From: Gammaproteobacteria bacterium
GTDB taxonomy: Bacteria; Pseudomonadota; Gammaproteobacteria; Steroidobacterales; Woeseiaceae
Length of the DNA: 64,000 nucleotides
Assembly (NCBI GenBank): GCA_024639825.1
Contig: JAHEGH010000007.1
Location: 1-64,000, forward strand
Direction: 5' to 3'
The notes beneath the pieces are model-generated. The model made no database searches, was not told the DNA's origin, and worked only from the letters and a program-made list of their open reading frames with translations. The position numbers and the translations under genes are program-made. Shown piece by piece: positions 56,486 through 64,000 of the stretch (position 1 is the first letter of the stretch; each line of letters begins with the position of its first letter).

Positions 56486-56496
56486 TTTGTTGTGAC

Positions 56497-56511
56497 TGGC
56501 GGAGAGAGAGG
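56497..56511. repeat. Direct repeat of the tRNA-Ser 3' end
   Basis: The 15-bp sequence TGGCGGAGAGAGAGG here is identical to the complement of the tRNA-Ser 3' end at 56628-56642. The pair is 131 bp apart in the same orientation. A repeat of a tRNA 3' end is typical of an attachment site left by an integrated element, here with most of the element gone. Confidence 0.5.
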
Positions 56512-56598
56512 AATAGGCGCTACGCGCCCGGGCATGCCGCTGCGCGGCTGCGTTTGTCGAACAGGGTTCAAATCCTCAACCCCCTCGGCAAAAATGCA

Positions 56599-56620
56599 AA
56601 AGGCCCCGAAAGGGGCCTTT
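56599..56620 (-). terminator. Terminator of the tRNA-Ser transcript
   Basis: Perfect 9-bp stem (AAAGGCCCC / GGGGCCTTT) with a GNRA-type GAAA loop on the plus strand. On the minus strand it is a GC-rich hairpin followed by U-rich sequence, 8 bp after the tRNA 3' end, so it would end that transcript. Confidence 0.7.
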
Positions 56621-56627
56621 CTCATTT

Positions 56628-56718
56628 TGGCGGAGAGAGAGGGATTCGAACCCTCGGTACGGTATCACCGTACACTCGCTTTCCAGGCGAGCACCTTAAA
56701 CCACTCAGCCATCTCTCC
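56628..56718 (-). tRNA. tRNA-Ser (anticodon GGA)
   Basis: On the minus strand a 91-nt tRNA begins GGAGAGAT and ends in an encoded CCA. The anticodon loop reads CTGGAAA, giving GGA for serine codons UCC and UCU. A long variable arm (stem GTACGGT / ACCGTAC) and the T-loop GGTTCGAATCC confirm class II serine tRNA. The acceptor stem pairs GGAGAGA with TCTCTCC. It is flanked by a terminator and by the tRNA 3'-end repeat on the downstream side. Confidence 0.97.
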
Positions 56719-56735
56719 GAATTTTGTGCTTTTGC

Positions 56736-56993
56736 CTAACCCACCGCCGGTGGCATATCGACGCATTTGCCGGGAAGCGGCTTGGCCGCCTCAGGATCGG
56801 CCTTGGGAATCGGCATCTCGGCAAACTCGTCCAGCTGATCCAGACCTTCCGGCGCAACCACGCGCTTCCCCACTTCGCGATTCTGATATTGCAGCCCCTC
56901 GTCGCAATCAACCACCACCACTGAGTCATTGCCGCCACAGCCCGAAATCGCCGCACCCAGTACCAGGACCGCCACCAGCTGGCTCTTGTTCAT
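56736..56993 (-). CDS. Short BamC-like lipoprotein
   Basis: 85 residues with a lipoprotein signal (LVLGAAISGC, Cys19). The mature part has a segment with YQNREVGKRVVAPEGLDQLDEFAEMPIPKAD. That resembles the unstructured N-terminal stretch of BamC (NlpB), which binds BamD. Its location immediately downstream of dapA matches the dapA-bamC order of enterobacteria. Only the N-terminal stretch is present; the two helix-grip domains of full BamC are absent. The name is inferred from position and motif. The ATG overlaps the dapA stop by four bases. Confidence 0.6.
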   Translation of the reverse strand: MNKSQLVAVLVLGAAISGCGGNDSVVVVDCDEGLQYQNREVGKRVVAPEGLDQLDEFAEMPIPKADPEAAKPLPGKCVDMPPAVG

Positions 56994-57880
56994 ACGTTCT
57001 TCTCCAGATCGACGCCCGCCAGGCGCATCGCCGATCGCATATCTTCATGGTACTTCTCTGAGTACGGTGTCAGGGGCAGCCGTATATTGGGCTCTATAAG
57101 CCCCATTTGACTAACGGCCCATTTAACCGGAATCGGATTGGACTCCACAAACAATGCCTTGTTCAACGGCTGCAGGCTATCGTCCAGAGCCTTCGCTTCC
57201 TCGGCCTTCCCTTCACTGGCAAGCCTGCACAATCTGGCCACCTGTGCAGGCGCGACATTACCACTAACGGTCACTACGCCATGGCCGCCCTGCTGTATGA
57301 ACGGGCACAGCGTAAAGTCATCGCCGCTGTACAGCATGAAGTCCTGATCGACGAGTTCCTGAATCTGCCGCAAGCGCTCCAGATCCCCGGTCGCTTCTTT
57401 CAAACCAAAGATATTATCGTGCTTCGCGAGCCTGGCGACTGTCTCAGGCAACATGTCCGCAACCGTACGTCCCGGCACGTTATACATGAGCAACGGCTTG
57501 TCGATGCCGTCCGCAATCGCCGTGTAGTGCTGAAATATGCCTTCCTGCGTTGGCTTGTTGTAGTAAGGCACCACAGCCATATACGCGGCAAGACGTGGAT
57601 CCGCCACAGCCTTCGATAGCTCGATCGATTGGAACGTCGAATTAGAGCCAGTACCGGCGACAATTGGAATTCGCCCCCCGGCAATCTCGACAGCTCGCCC
57701 GATCAACTCGATGTGCTCAGACCGCTTCAACGTGGGCGACTCACCCGACGTACCAGCGATTACCAGACCGCTCGAACCGTGCTCGACATGAAAATCGATC
57801 AGGCGCTTGAGACTTGCATAATCGACCCGATTATTGCCGTCAAATGGCGTAACGAGGGCGACCAGGCTGCCGTAAAACAA
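56990..57880 (-). CDS. dapA: 4-hydroxy-tetrahydrodipicolinate synthase
   Basis: 296 residues from TTG 57880; AGGAAAG about 4-7 nt upstream supports this start. Schiff-base Lys161 occurs in GLKEATGD and Tyr133 in LMYNVPGR. Other family motifs are GTSGESPTL and VVPYYNKPTQEG. It condenses pyruvate with aspartate-semialdehyde to start lysine and mDAP synthesis. It is divergent from gcvR and coupled to the BamC-like gene (ATGA overlap), matching the gammaproteobacterial arrangement. Confidence 0.97.
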   Translation of the reverse strand: MFYGSLVALVTPFDGNNRVDYASLKRLIDFHVEHGSSGLVIAGTSGESPTLKRSEHIELIGRAVEIAGGRIPIVAGTGSNSTFQSIELSKAVADPRLAAYMAVVPYYNKPTQEGIFQHYTAIADGIDKPLLMYNVPGRTVADMLPETVARLAKHDNIFGLKEATGDLERLRQIQELVDQDFMLYSGDDFTLCPFIQQGGHGVVTVSGNVAPAQVARLCRLASEGKAEEAKALDDSLQPLNKALFVESNPIPVKWAVSQMGLIEPNIRLPLTPYSEKYHEDMRSAMRLAGVDLEKNV

Positions 57881-58029
57881 GAGACTTTCCTCGCCACAAA
57901 TGAGGCGGCGATGTTACTGTTCATGTGCGGTGCTGGCAAGGACTGTCGGCGTGCGCTCTCCGCAGGATCAGGATACTCGACAAGACGCCTCGAAAACAGC
58001 GGGTGAAAACCAAGGATAATTCTAGAAAT

Positions 58030-58560
58030 ATGTCACAACTTCTTGTTATTTCAGCAATTGGCTCCGACCGAACCGGCGTCGTTCAGGACCTTACTAAAGT
58101 GATACTGGCGTGCGGCGGAAACATCGAAGAAAGTCGCATGACCACGCTCGGCTCCGAATTTGCGATGTTGTTGCTGGTTTCCGGCAACTGGCACCTGCGT
58201 AGCCGCCTGGATCGTGAGCTTGAGAAGCTCGGTGAAACGGGTGACCTGCAGATTTCGGTCAAGGAAACTGATGCCAAACCCGTGGCGGCAAATCGCATGC
58301 CGTATCTCGTCGATGTCCTGGCACTGGACCAGCAGGGACTCGTATTCAACCTGGCCGAGTTTTTTGCCTCGCGAGATATCGAAATTGCGGATGTCACGAC
58401 CCACAGTTACGCTGCGGCGCACACCGGTGCGCCCATGTTCTCTGTGCAGATGTCGGTCAACGTACCCTCGACGGTCCACGTTGCACAGCTGCGTGACGAG
58501 TTTCACGAGCTGTGTGAGAGCCTGAACCTCGACGCTATGTTCGATGCAGCTAAACCCTGA
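58030..58560 (+). CDS. gcvR: Glycine cleavage regulator GcvR (ACT protein)
   Basis: 176 residues from ATG 58030 (MSQLLVISAIGSDRTGVVQDL). Two ACT domains: the first contains CGGNIEESRMTTLG and the second is LALDQQGLVFNLAEFFASRDI. GcvR binds glycine and controls GcvA. The Shine-Dalgarno is weak (AAGGA about 15 nt upstream). Its place opposite dapA and upstream of bcp is conserved. Confidence 0.93.
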   Translation: MSQLLVISAIGSDRTGVVQDLTKVILACGGNIEESRMTTLGSEFAMLLLVSGNWHLRSRLDRELEKLGETGDLQISVKETDAKPVAANRMPYLVDVLALDQQGLVFNLAEFFASRDIEIADVTTHSYAAAHTGAPMFSVQMSVNVPSTVHVAQLRDEFHELCESLNLDAMFDAAKP

Positions 58561-58592
58561 ACCACGCCCTCAACTAACCCTGGAGAACCGAA

Positions 58593-59060
58593 TTGAGTGC
58601 ACCCAGCATGAACCGAGTCGTCCGTGACTTCACCGCAGATGCAACGGGCGGCAAGACGGTCCGCCTCAAGGACCTGCGCGGCAAAAACGTCATTATTTAT
58701 TTCTACCCAAAAGACAGCACGCCCGGCTGCACGACCGAAGGCCGGGACTTCAGTGCGCTGCACAACAAGTTCAAACGCGCCAATACGGTCATTTTCGGCG
58801 TATCACGCGACAGCATAGCCTCGCATGAAAAGTTTAAGGAAAAGCAGGGCTTTGCCTTCGATCTGCTATCGGATCCTGATGAAAAGTTGTGCAATCAGTT
58901 CGACGTTGTCCACGAGAAGTCCCTGTACGGGCGCAAGTTCATGGGCATCGTACGCAGCACATTCCTGATCGACGCCGATGGCAAACTGCGCCGGGAATGG
59001 CGCAAAGTGAAGGTCGCCGGCCATGCTGACGAGGTACTCGAGGCGGTCAAGGCCCTGTAA
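58593..59060 (+). CDS. bcp: Peroxiredoxin Q / Bcp
   Basis: 155 residues from TTG 58593 with GGAGA upstream. Thioredoxin-fold peroxidase with peroxidatic Cys46 in STPGCTTEGRDF. The usual resolving Cys five residues later is an Arg (Arg51), so it is a one-Cys type that needs an external thiol. It reduces H2O2 and organic peroxides. It lies 32 bp after gcvR, as in other gammaproteobacteria. Confidence 0.94.
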   Translation: MSAPSMNRVVRDFTADATGGKTVRLKDLRGKNVIIYFYPKDSTPGCTTEGRDFSALHNKFKRANTVIFGVSRDSIASHEKFKEKQGFAFDLLSDPDEKLCNQFDVVHEKSLYGRKFMGIVRSTFLIDADGKLRREWRKVKVAGHADEVLEAVKAL

Positions 59061-59124
59061 ATTCAGGGAACGCGCATCGCTCCTGCCAGTCGGAGAGTGA
59101 TATCGCCCTATCGTTGAGAAGTTG

Positions 59125-60630
59125 ATGAATACAAGCTCCATCAAACGCCTGTTGCTGGTCGCTACGCTCGGCACGCTGGTCTTCGTAGCCGGCGCCGGTG
59201 CGGACGATATCAACCTGCCGGACATGGGAAGCCCGGCCGACGCAATTCTGAACAACTCCGATGAAGCTCGGATTGGCCGCATGATCATGCGCGATATCCG
59301 CAACAGCGGCCAGGTAGTCGAGGATCCGCTCATTACCGAGTACCTGAACGACATCGGCAGCCGCATCGCCGCCCAGTCCAACAAGGGCGATCATGACTTC
59401 ACATTTTTCGCCGTCGATGACCAACGCATCAACGCGTTTGCCCTGCCAGGCGGCTTCATCGGCGTCCATACCGGCTTGCTGGAGTCCAGCCGCAACGAGG
59501 ACGAGCTTGCCGGCGTCATCGCACATGAAGTCGCCCACGTAACACAACGCCATATCGCGCGGGCCATTCACGCCAATTCCCGGCAGAGTCTGCTGACAAC
59601 CGCCATGATGCTTGGCGCGATCATCGTTGCTGCCGCGGGCGGTAGCTCCGACGCGGTTATGGGGTCCATGGCCGTCGCCCAGGGGACCGCCATACAACAG
59701 CAGATCAATTTCACTCGCAGCAATGAATACGAAGCCGACCGCGTCGGCATTGCGGCACTTGCCGATGCCGGGTTCGATCCCTACGGCATGGCATCATTCT
59801 TCGAAGTCATGTCCAGGCAACAGACGTCGAGCCCGGAAATGCGCGCACCGGAATTCATGCGGACGCATCCGGTAACAACTGCGCGCATCGCTGAAGCTCG
59901 CAACCGCGCCCGCGAGTATCCGCAGATTCGCAGCGATGATTCGATCAGCTACGGCATCGCCCGCACGCGCATTATTGTGGCGCGCTTCGATACAGCAAAG
60001 GAGGCCGTGGCGTACTTCGAGGCTCGCGATTACGAGGTGCAAAACGACATCGAGCGTTATGGCCGCGCTGTTGCCTATCAACGCGCAGAAGACTATCTGG
60101 GTGCCCTGGAACTCTTTGAGGAACTGCTCGACAAGGACAAGTCAGTCATTGCCTACCATATCGGTCTCGGCCAGACGCTCGTCGCGCTGGACCAGACGAG
60201 TGATGCCAACAAGACCTTCGAGCAAGCCCTGGAACTGTTTCCGCGGAACATCCCATTGGTCATCGAGTATGGTGAGCGCCTGCTGGAAATGGGCCAGGCC
60301 AAGAAAGCACACACCTTGTTGCTGGACCTGATGAACAACGTGCCACCGACGCCGGAGCAGGTGCGCCTGATTGCGCGCGCGGCGAGTCAGGCTGGCGAGG
60401 AAGCAGAGGCCTACTACTACCTATCCGAGTATCGCCTCATGGTCGGCGACCTGACTGGCGGTATCAGCTATCTGCAACAGGCGCTGCGTCTACCCGAACT
60501 CCAGGAAATCCAGCGCGCCCGTTTCGAAGCACGGATCGACTTCATTCAGGAATTCATGAGCGAGGAACAACTGAAGCAGTTGCGCTCTTCGCGCCAGGTC
60601 GGCCTGGCTTGGGATGATTCACTGCGATGA
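59125..60630 (+). CDS. bepA: Periplasmic M48 metalloprotease/chaperone BepA
   Basis: 501 residues from ATG 59125 (a TTG one codon earlier is possible). Signal peptide (LLLVATLGTLVFVAGAGAD). Zinc site: HEVAHVTQRH with EADRVGIAALAD as third ligand region. The C-terminal half has TPR repeats (AVAYQRAEDYLGALELFEELL; HIGLGQTLVALDQTSDANKTF). It assists assembly and degradation of LptD and other barrel proteins at BAM. Four bases of its 3' end overlap mlaA. Confidence 0.95.
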   Translation: MNTSSIKRLLLVATLGTLVFVAGAGADDINLPDMGSPADAILNNSDEARIGRMIMRDIRNSGQVVEDPLITEYLNDIGSRIAAQSNKGDHDFTFFAVDDQRINAFALPGGFIGVHTGLLESSRNEDELAGVIAHEVAHVTQRHIARAIHANSRQSLLTTAMMLGAIIVAAAGGSSDAVMGSMAVAQGTAIQQQINFTRSNEYEADRVGIAALADAGFDPYGMASFFEVMSRQQTSSPEMRAPEFMRTHPVTTARIAEARNRAREYPQIRSDDSISYGIARTRIIVARFDTAKEAVAYFEARDYEVQNDIERYGRAVAYQRAEDYLGALELFEELLDKDKSVIAYHIGLGQTLVALDQTSDANKTFEQALELFPRNIPLVIEYGERLLEMGQAKKAHTLLLDLMNNVPPTPEQVRLIARAASQAGEEAEAYYYLSEYRLMVGDLTGGISYLQQALRLPELQEIQRARFEARIDFIQEFMSEEQLKQLRSSRQVGLAWDDSLR

Positions 60631-61361
60631 CTCGGTTAGCGACAATGTTGCTCGTAATTCTGGGTACGAGCGGCTGCGCTACGGTACCCCCTGGCGATCC
60701 TGTGGACTACGACCCTTGGGAAAAGATGAACCGTAGCCTGTACCAGCTTAACGATGCGGTCGACAGCGTATCGCTGCGACCGATCGCAAAGGGCTACAAG
60801 AAAATATTGCCGGAACCGATTCGCAACGGGATTACGAACTTTGGACGCAACCTGGGTGGCCCGAGAAATTCGGTCAATAATTTCCTGCAAGGAAAGCCCG
60901 CCCGTGGATTCAGTGAACTTGCACGATTCGTGGTGAACAGCACTGTCGGCATCGGCGGACTGATTGATGTGGCTACCGCCAGCGGCGTTGAAGCCTTTCC
61001 AGAAGGCTTTGGACAGACTGCCGCAGTATGGGGTGTGCCTTCCGGACCCTACGTTATGGCCCCGTTTCTCGGTCCGCAGACGCTACGGAGTCTCGTGTTG
61101 TTGCCTGCCAACATCGAGCTCGACGTCTTGCATCATGTGGACAGTTCTTCTGTACGGGATCGCTTGTGGGTACTTCGCACGATTGATCTCAGGCACCGTG
61201 TGCTATCTCTGGAAGACTTGATGCAGGACTCGAAAGACCCGTATGTGACGCTGCGAGAGTCGTATCTTCAGAACGAGAGGTTCGAGATCTACGACGGCAA
61301 CCCGCCAGTGGAAGACGATGACGAGTTTTATGATGAGTTCCTGGAAGACGAGGACTACTAG
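60627..61361 (+). CDS. mlaA: Outer-membrane lipid-asymmetry lipoprotein MlaA
   Basis: 244 residues. Lipoprotein signal (LLVILGTSGC). MlaA/VacJ motifs: DYDPWEKMNRSLYQLND, NNFLQGKPARGFSELARFVVN, GQTAAVWGVPSGPYVMAPFLGP. It removes phospholipids from the outer leaflet and passes them to MlaC. Its start overlaps bepA by 4 bp. The C-terminus is acidic. It is convergent (4-bp overlap) with mlaB. Confidence 0.96.
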   Translation: MTRLATMLLVILGTSGCATVPPGDPVDYDPWEKMNRSLYQLNDAVDSVSLRPIAKGYKKILPEPIRNGITNFGRNLGGPRNSVNNFLQGKPARGFSELARFVVNSTVGIGGLIDVATASGVEAFPEGFGQTAAVWGVPSGPYVMAPFLGPQTLRSLVLLPANIELDVLHHVDSSSVRDRLWVLRTIDLRHRVLSLEDLMQDSKDPYVTLRESYLQNERFEIYDGNPPVEDDDEFYDEFLEDEDY

Positions 61362-61702
61362 ACCACGTCTTCTTCCGGTGCTTCGATAAAGCCTGCCCAG
61401 CGCTCGCCGCGCGTCAGCAAATGCTCCACTTCCGTCGTCCTGGCTATCGCAAGAATCTTCTCGGGCATCCCTGTAAAGCGAATCTCACGAACGCTGTGAT
61501 TCGCCCACGTGACCCATTCGAGCAGCAGTGCGAGGCCAGCCGAGTCGCTCATGGTGACCTCGGAGAGATCAACCTCGAGCTGGGTGTGTTCGTCAAACGC
61601 CCCTTCACTGGCCCTGAGAATCTTCTCGGCGGTATCGAACGTCATTTCGCCGCTTAGAGCGAATCGCCCGTCGCCCAGATCCTCAATCGTAAATTCGCTC
61701 AT
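61358..61702 (-). CDS. mlaB: STAS-domain protein MlaB
   Basis: 114 residues, STAS fold with a DLSEVTMSDSAGLALLLEW core; the Ser cluster there corresponds to the MlaB Thr/Ser region contacting MlaF. It stabilises the MlaFEDB ABC complex. It ends convergently with mlaA and is the last gene of the mlaFEDCB operon (5 bp after mlaC). Confidence 0.93.
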   Translation of the reverse strand: MSEFTIEDLGDGRFALSGEMTFDTAEKILRASEGAFDEHTQLEVDLSEVTMSDSAGLALLLEWVTWANHSVREIRFTGMPEKILAIARTTEVEHLLTRGERWAGFIEAPEEDVV

Positions 61703-61707
61703 CGCAC

Positions 61708-62310
61708 TTACTCGGCCGAAATGCCTGCCTCGTCTTCGAGCCGCTGGATCACAGCATCGAGACTGGATGCTCGAATCTCCGAATCGAGCTCGGCACGAAA
61801 GTTACGGACGTAGGATACGCCCTCAATGACGACGTTAAAGACCAGCCAGCCTGCCTTGCGTTTGACTAACTCGTAGTCAACCGCAACCTTGCTGCCGTCA
61901 TCCATCTCGACTGTACTCCGCACCCGTGTGCGCTTCTTGGTCGCATCTCCGCGGTACGGCAGGACCGTGATCATGTCCGGGTCGAACTCAAGGATCCCGT
62001 CTGCGTACTTGCGCAACAAAGCGCGGTAGAACGCTTCAATGAATCTGGCCTGCTGCTCTTCGCTCGCAGTACGCCAATGCTTTGCAAGCACCACCTGCGC
62101 GGCAAAGCGCTGATCAAATCGGGGCATAAGTATGCCGTCAATGATCTCGTACAGCTCCTGGCGGTTGGCTGACAGCTCATCCTTGCGACCATCAAGTTGC
62201 TCTGCAAGCAATACAACTGAACTCTCGATTACCGCATTAGGAGAATCTTCTGCAGTCGCCGATGCAGTGCCGAATGCCAGCAGTGCCAACGTAAGTAAAA
62301 ATTTGCGCAT
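61708..62310 (-). CDS. mlaC: Periplasmic phospholipid-binding protein MlaC
   Basis: 200 residues. Signal peptide MRKFLLTLALLAFGTASATA. MlaC/Ttg2D motifs: DELSANRQELYEIIDGILMPRFDQRFAAQVVLAKHW (split here: MPRFDQRFAAQVVLA), FIEAFYRALLRKYADGIL and DDGSKVAVDYELVKR. It shuttles phospholipids between MlaA and MlaFEDB. Its start shares one base with the mlaD stop. Confidence 0.94.
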   Translation of the reverse strand: MRKFLLTLALLAFGTASATAEDSPNAVIESSVVLLAEQLDGRKDELSANRQELYEIIDGILMPRFDQRFAAQVVLAKHWRTASEEQQARFIEAFYRALLRKYADGILEFDPDMITVLPYRGDATKKRTRVRSTVEMDDGSKVAVDYELVKRKAGWLVFNVVIEGVSYVRNFRAELDSEIRASSLDAVIQRLEDEAGISAE

Positions 62311-62786
62311 TAGTCGGAATCCTCATCGCTTGACCCGGCGTTCACAAGAAACTTGCCGATCAGGTTCTCAAGGACGATCGCCGACTGCGTAAACAGGATC
62401 TCACTGCCGTCCTCCAGGTACATATCAGAGCCTCCTGCCTGCAGGCCGATATATTGGCTACCGAGAATACCGGATGTCAGGATGCTGGCATCCGTGTCAT
62501 CGGGTATCTGGTCATACTGTGCATCGATAACGAAGTGCACGACGGCTTCAAGCGTCGTTGCATCGAACGCAACTTTTGTGACTCGTCCGATCGTCACGCC
62601 TGACATCGTCACAGGCGCACGTGTGCGCAAGCTGCCGATATTCTCGAATCGGGCCTCTACCGTATATACGGACTCCGCTTTGAAGTCGTCGCGGCCCGTC
62701 GTCTGCGTCGTCAGGAAGAACAAAGAGCTCATCCCGAGCAACACGAACAGGCCGGTGCCAATTTCTACTGAACGAGTTTGCCGCAT
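62310..62786 (-). CDS. mlaD: MCE-domain protein MlaD
   Basis: 158 residues. One N-terminal membrane helix (IGTGLFVLLGMSSLFFL) and an MCE domain (FENIGSLRTRAPVTMSGVTIG; ILGSQYIGLQAGG). It forms the hexameric periplasmic ring of the Mla inner-membrane complex. It lies 9 bp after mlaE and is one base short of mlaC. Confidence 0.95.
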   Translation of the reverse strand: MRQTRSVEIGTGLFVLLGMSSLFFLTTQTTGRDDFKAESVYTVEARFENIGSLRTRAPVTMSGVTIGRVTKVAFDATTLEAVVHFVIDAQYDQIPDDTDASILTSGILGSQYIGLQAGGSDMYLEDGSEILFTQSAIVLENLIGKFLVNAGSSDEDSD

Positions 62787-62795
62787 TCTATTTCC

Positions 62796-63569
62796 TCAAA
62801 TCATCGCTGCGGTGATCATAAAATCAAAAACGAGAACCGTTATTGCCGTAATTACAACCGTACGTGTTGTTGCGTGCCCAACGCCTTCTGCCGTTGGCAC
62901 CGTATTATATCCTTCCCAAACCGCGATCAGACTCGCCGCTACGCCAAAGACAACACTTTTGATGATGCCCTCGTTGACGTCTGATATCTCGACGGTCAGC
63001 TGAATCTGCTGCCAGAACGAACCGACATCCACCTGGAACACTTCCACACCGATCAGGTGCGCGCCGTACATACCAATAGCGCTGAAAATAGCTGCCAGGA
63101 ACGGCATGGCGATAACACCGCCGAGAAACCGCGGAACCAATACGCGCCGTACCGGGTTGACCGCCATCATTTCCATCGCTGACAGCTGGTCCGTTGCTTT
63201 CATCAGGCCAATCTCAGACGTCAGCGCTGTTCCTGCCCTGCCCGCGAACAACAATGCGGTCATGACTGGCCCAAGCTCTTTAACGAGCGCGAAAGCCGCC
63301 GCCACACCGGTCCAGTCCTCCGCATTGAATTTGGACATATTCGAATAGGCCTGCAGCGCCAGTACCGCACCTACGAATAAACCGCAGACCATGATAATGA
63401 CAAGCGACTGGGCGCCGGCATTGTGCACCTGCTTGATGACAAGGCCCATGCGGGTCGTCAGGATCGCCGGCGAGTATCGGAGCAGTCGCAGGAAGAACAG
63501 CTGAAACGCACCAAAGGTCCGCAGGAATTCGACGAAATTATTGCGGAGGTCTGTGAATGTTTGTTTCAC
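62796..63569 (-). CDS. mlaE: ABC permease MlaE
   Basis: 257 residues from GTG 63569. MlaE/YrbE permease with about five to six helices (VIIMVCGLFVGAVLALQAYSN; MTALLFAGRAGTALTSEIG; GGVIAMPFLAAIFSAIGMYGA) and the conserved GLMKATDQLSAMEMMAVNPVRR loop. It works with MlaF. Its start overlaps the mlaF stop by four bases (GTGA), as in known mla operons. Confidence 0.95.
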   Translation of the reverse strand: MKQTFTDLRNNFVEFLRTFGAFQLFFLRLLRYSPAILTTRMGLVIKQVHNAGAQSLVIIMVCGLFVGAVLALQAYSNMSKFNAEDWTGVAAAFALVKELGPVMTALLFAGRAGTALTSEIGLMKATDQLSAMEMMAVNPVRRVLVPRFLGGVIAMPFLAAIFSAIGMYGAHLIGVEVFQVDVGSFWQQIQLTVEISDVNEGIIKSVVFGVAASLIAVWEGYNTVPTAEGVGHATTRTVVITAITVLVFDFMITAAMI

Positions 63570-64000
63570 TCGGTATCCCGCCCCAGTAACTGCTCTTCAT
63601 AGCCCGGCGCCTGGAAGTGAAACGCCACCGGCCCATCTGCCATGCCATGCATGAACTGGCGTACCAGCTCCGAATTGGCGGTACGCAACTCGTCCGGACT
63701 GCCAGACGCGGCCACTTTGCCGTCCGAAAGCAGGAAACTGCGATCGGCCACAGTCGATATTTCCTCAACGTCGTGACTGACCACGATGCTGGTAATGCCG
63801 AGCGCATCATTCAGACGACGAACCAGGCGAACGATAACACCGAGCGAAATGGGATCGAGGCCAACAAACGGTTCATCGTAAATCAGGATTTCGGGGTCCA
63901 TAACCATGGCGCGAGCCAGCGCTACGCGCCTTGCCATGCCGCCTGACAGCTGCGCGGGCAACATGTCAGCAGCGCCGCGCAGGCCCACTGCGTGCAGCTT
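63566..64000 (-). CDS. mlaF: ABC ATPase MlaF (3' part; continues past window edge)
   Basis: The last 144 residues of the protein; the frame is open to the window end at 64000, so its 5' end and Walker A lie outside. Signature LSGGMARRVALARAM, Walker B ILIYDEPFVGLDP, D-loop and the H-loop VVSHDVEE are visible. It powers Mla phospholipid transport. Its stop overlaps the mlaE start. Confidence 0.94.
   Translation of the reverse strand, partial: KLHAVGLRGAADMLPAQLSGGMARRVALARAMVMDPEILIYDEPFVGLDPISLGVIVRLVRRLNDALGITSIVVSHDVEEISTVADRSFLLSDGKVAASGSPDELRTANSELVRQFMHGMADGPVAFHFQAPGYEEQLLGRDTE

Noticed and set aside
56545-56595. Possible second tRNA (GGTTCAAATCC T-arm-like sequence)
   Set aside because: No anticodon arm or acceptor pairing could be formed; it may be a decayed fragment.

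Overview
The window looks like chromosomal DNA of a free-living, probably marine, gammaproteobacterium (Chromatiales/Woeseiales-like). This rests on gene content and order: dapA facing gcvR-bcp-bepA, ffs-dnaX-ybaB-recR, divergent ppsR/ppsA, orn beside rsgA, mlaFEDCB convergent with mlaA, and gammaproteobacterial families such as DUF3461, DUF1249 and DUF938. The DNA is fairly GC-rich and densely coded. The lineage is inferred from synteny and motifs; no database was searched.

Layout. 1-9.8 kb: exported proteins of unknown role, a GNAT acetyltransferase, a saccharopine-dehydrogenase-like protein, a DUF1684 lipoprotein, typA-srkA and a class I glutamine amidotransferase. 9.9-18.3 kb: lipoproteins, an NlpC/P60 hydrolase, an HExxH lipoprotein, a Ycf46-type AAA+ ATPase, a coiled-coil FHA protein and several small membrane or unknown proteins. 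18.3-34.2 kb: housekeeping genes (prc, ppsR/ppsA, orn, rsgA, hinT, recR, ybaB, dnaX, the SRP RNA gene ffs, ppk2, class I fructose-bisphosphate aldolase). 34.5-49.7 kb: one plus-strand gene train containing a two-subunit 2-oxoacid:ferredoxin oxidoreductase, two very large proteins that look like degenerate pyruvate:ferredoxin-oxidoreductase relatives, a complete Rnf complex in the order B-(giant)-C-D-G-E-A, and a tiny cysteine-rich membrane protein. 49.7-56.7 kb: a CLC channel, a second DUF442-like phosphatase, a fatty-acid desaturase, and a 4Fe-4S protein next to a repeat-rich stretch ending at tRNA-Ser(GGA). 56.7-64 kb: bamC-like, dapA, gcvR, bcp, bepA, mlaA and mlaBCDEF, with mlaF cut by the window edge.

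The most unusual region is 34.6-49.7 kb. Nearly every junction from 40187 to 49554 overlaps or abuts, so the genes are probably co-expressed. My working model is that the active enzyme (KorAB) oxidises a 2-oxoacid and reduces low-potential Fe-S carriers. The two giant proteins, which keep Fe-S motifs but appear to have lost the thiamine-diphosphate site, would pass electrons to RnfB/RnfC, which couples ferredoxin oxidation to NAD reduction and ion pumping. The oxidoreductase alpha subunit also carries an N-terminal segment resembling a phage-integrase N-terminal domain (DUF6538), an odd in-frame fusion.

Functions are from motif recognition in the translated sequence. Start sites were chosen from ribosome-binding sites and family length.
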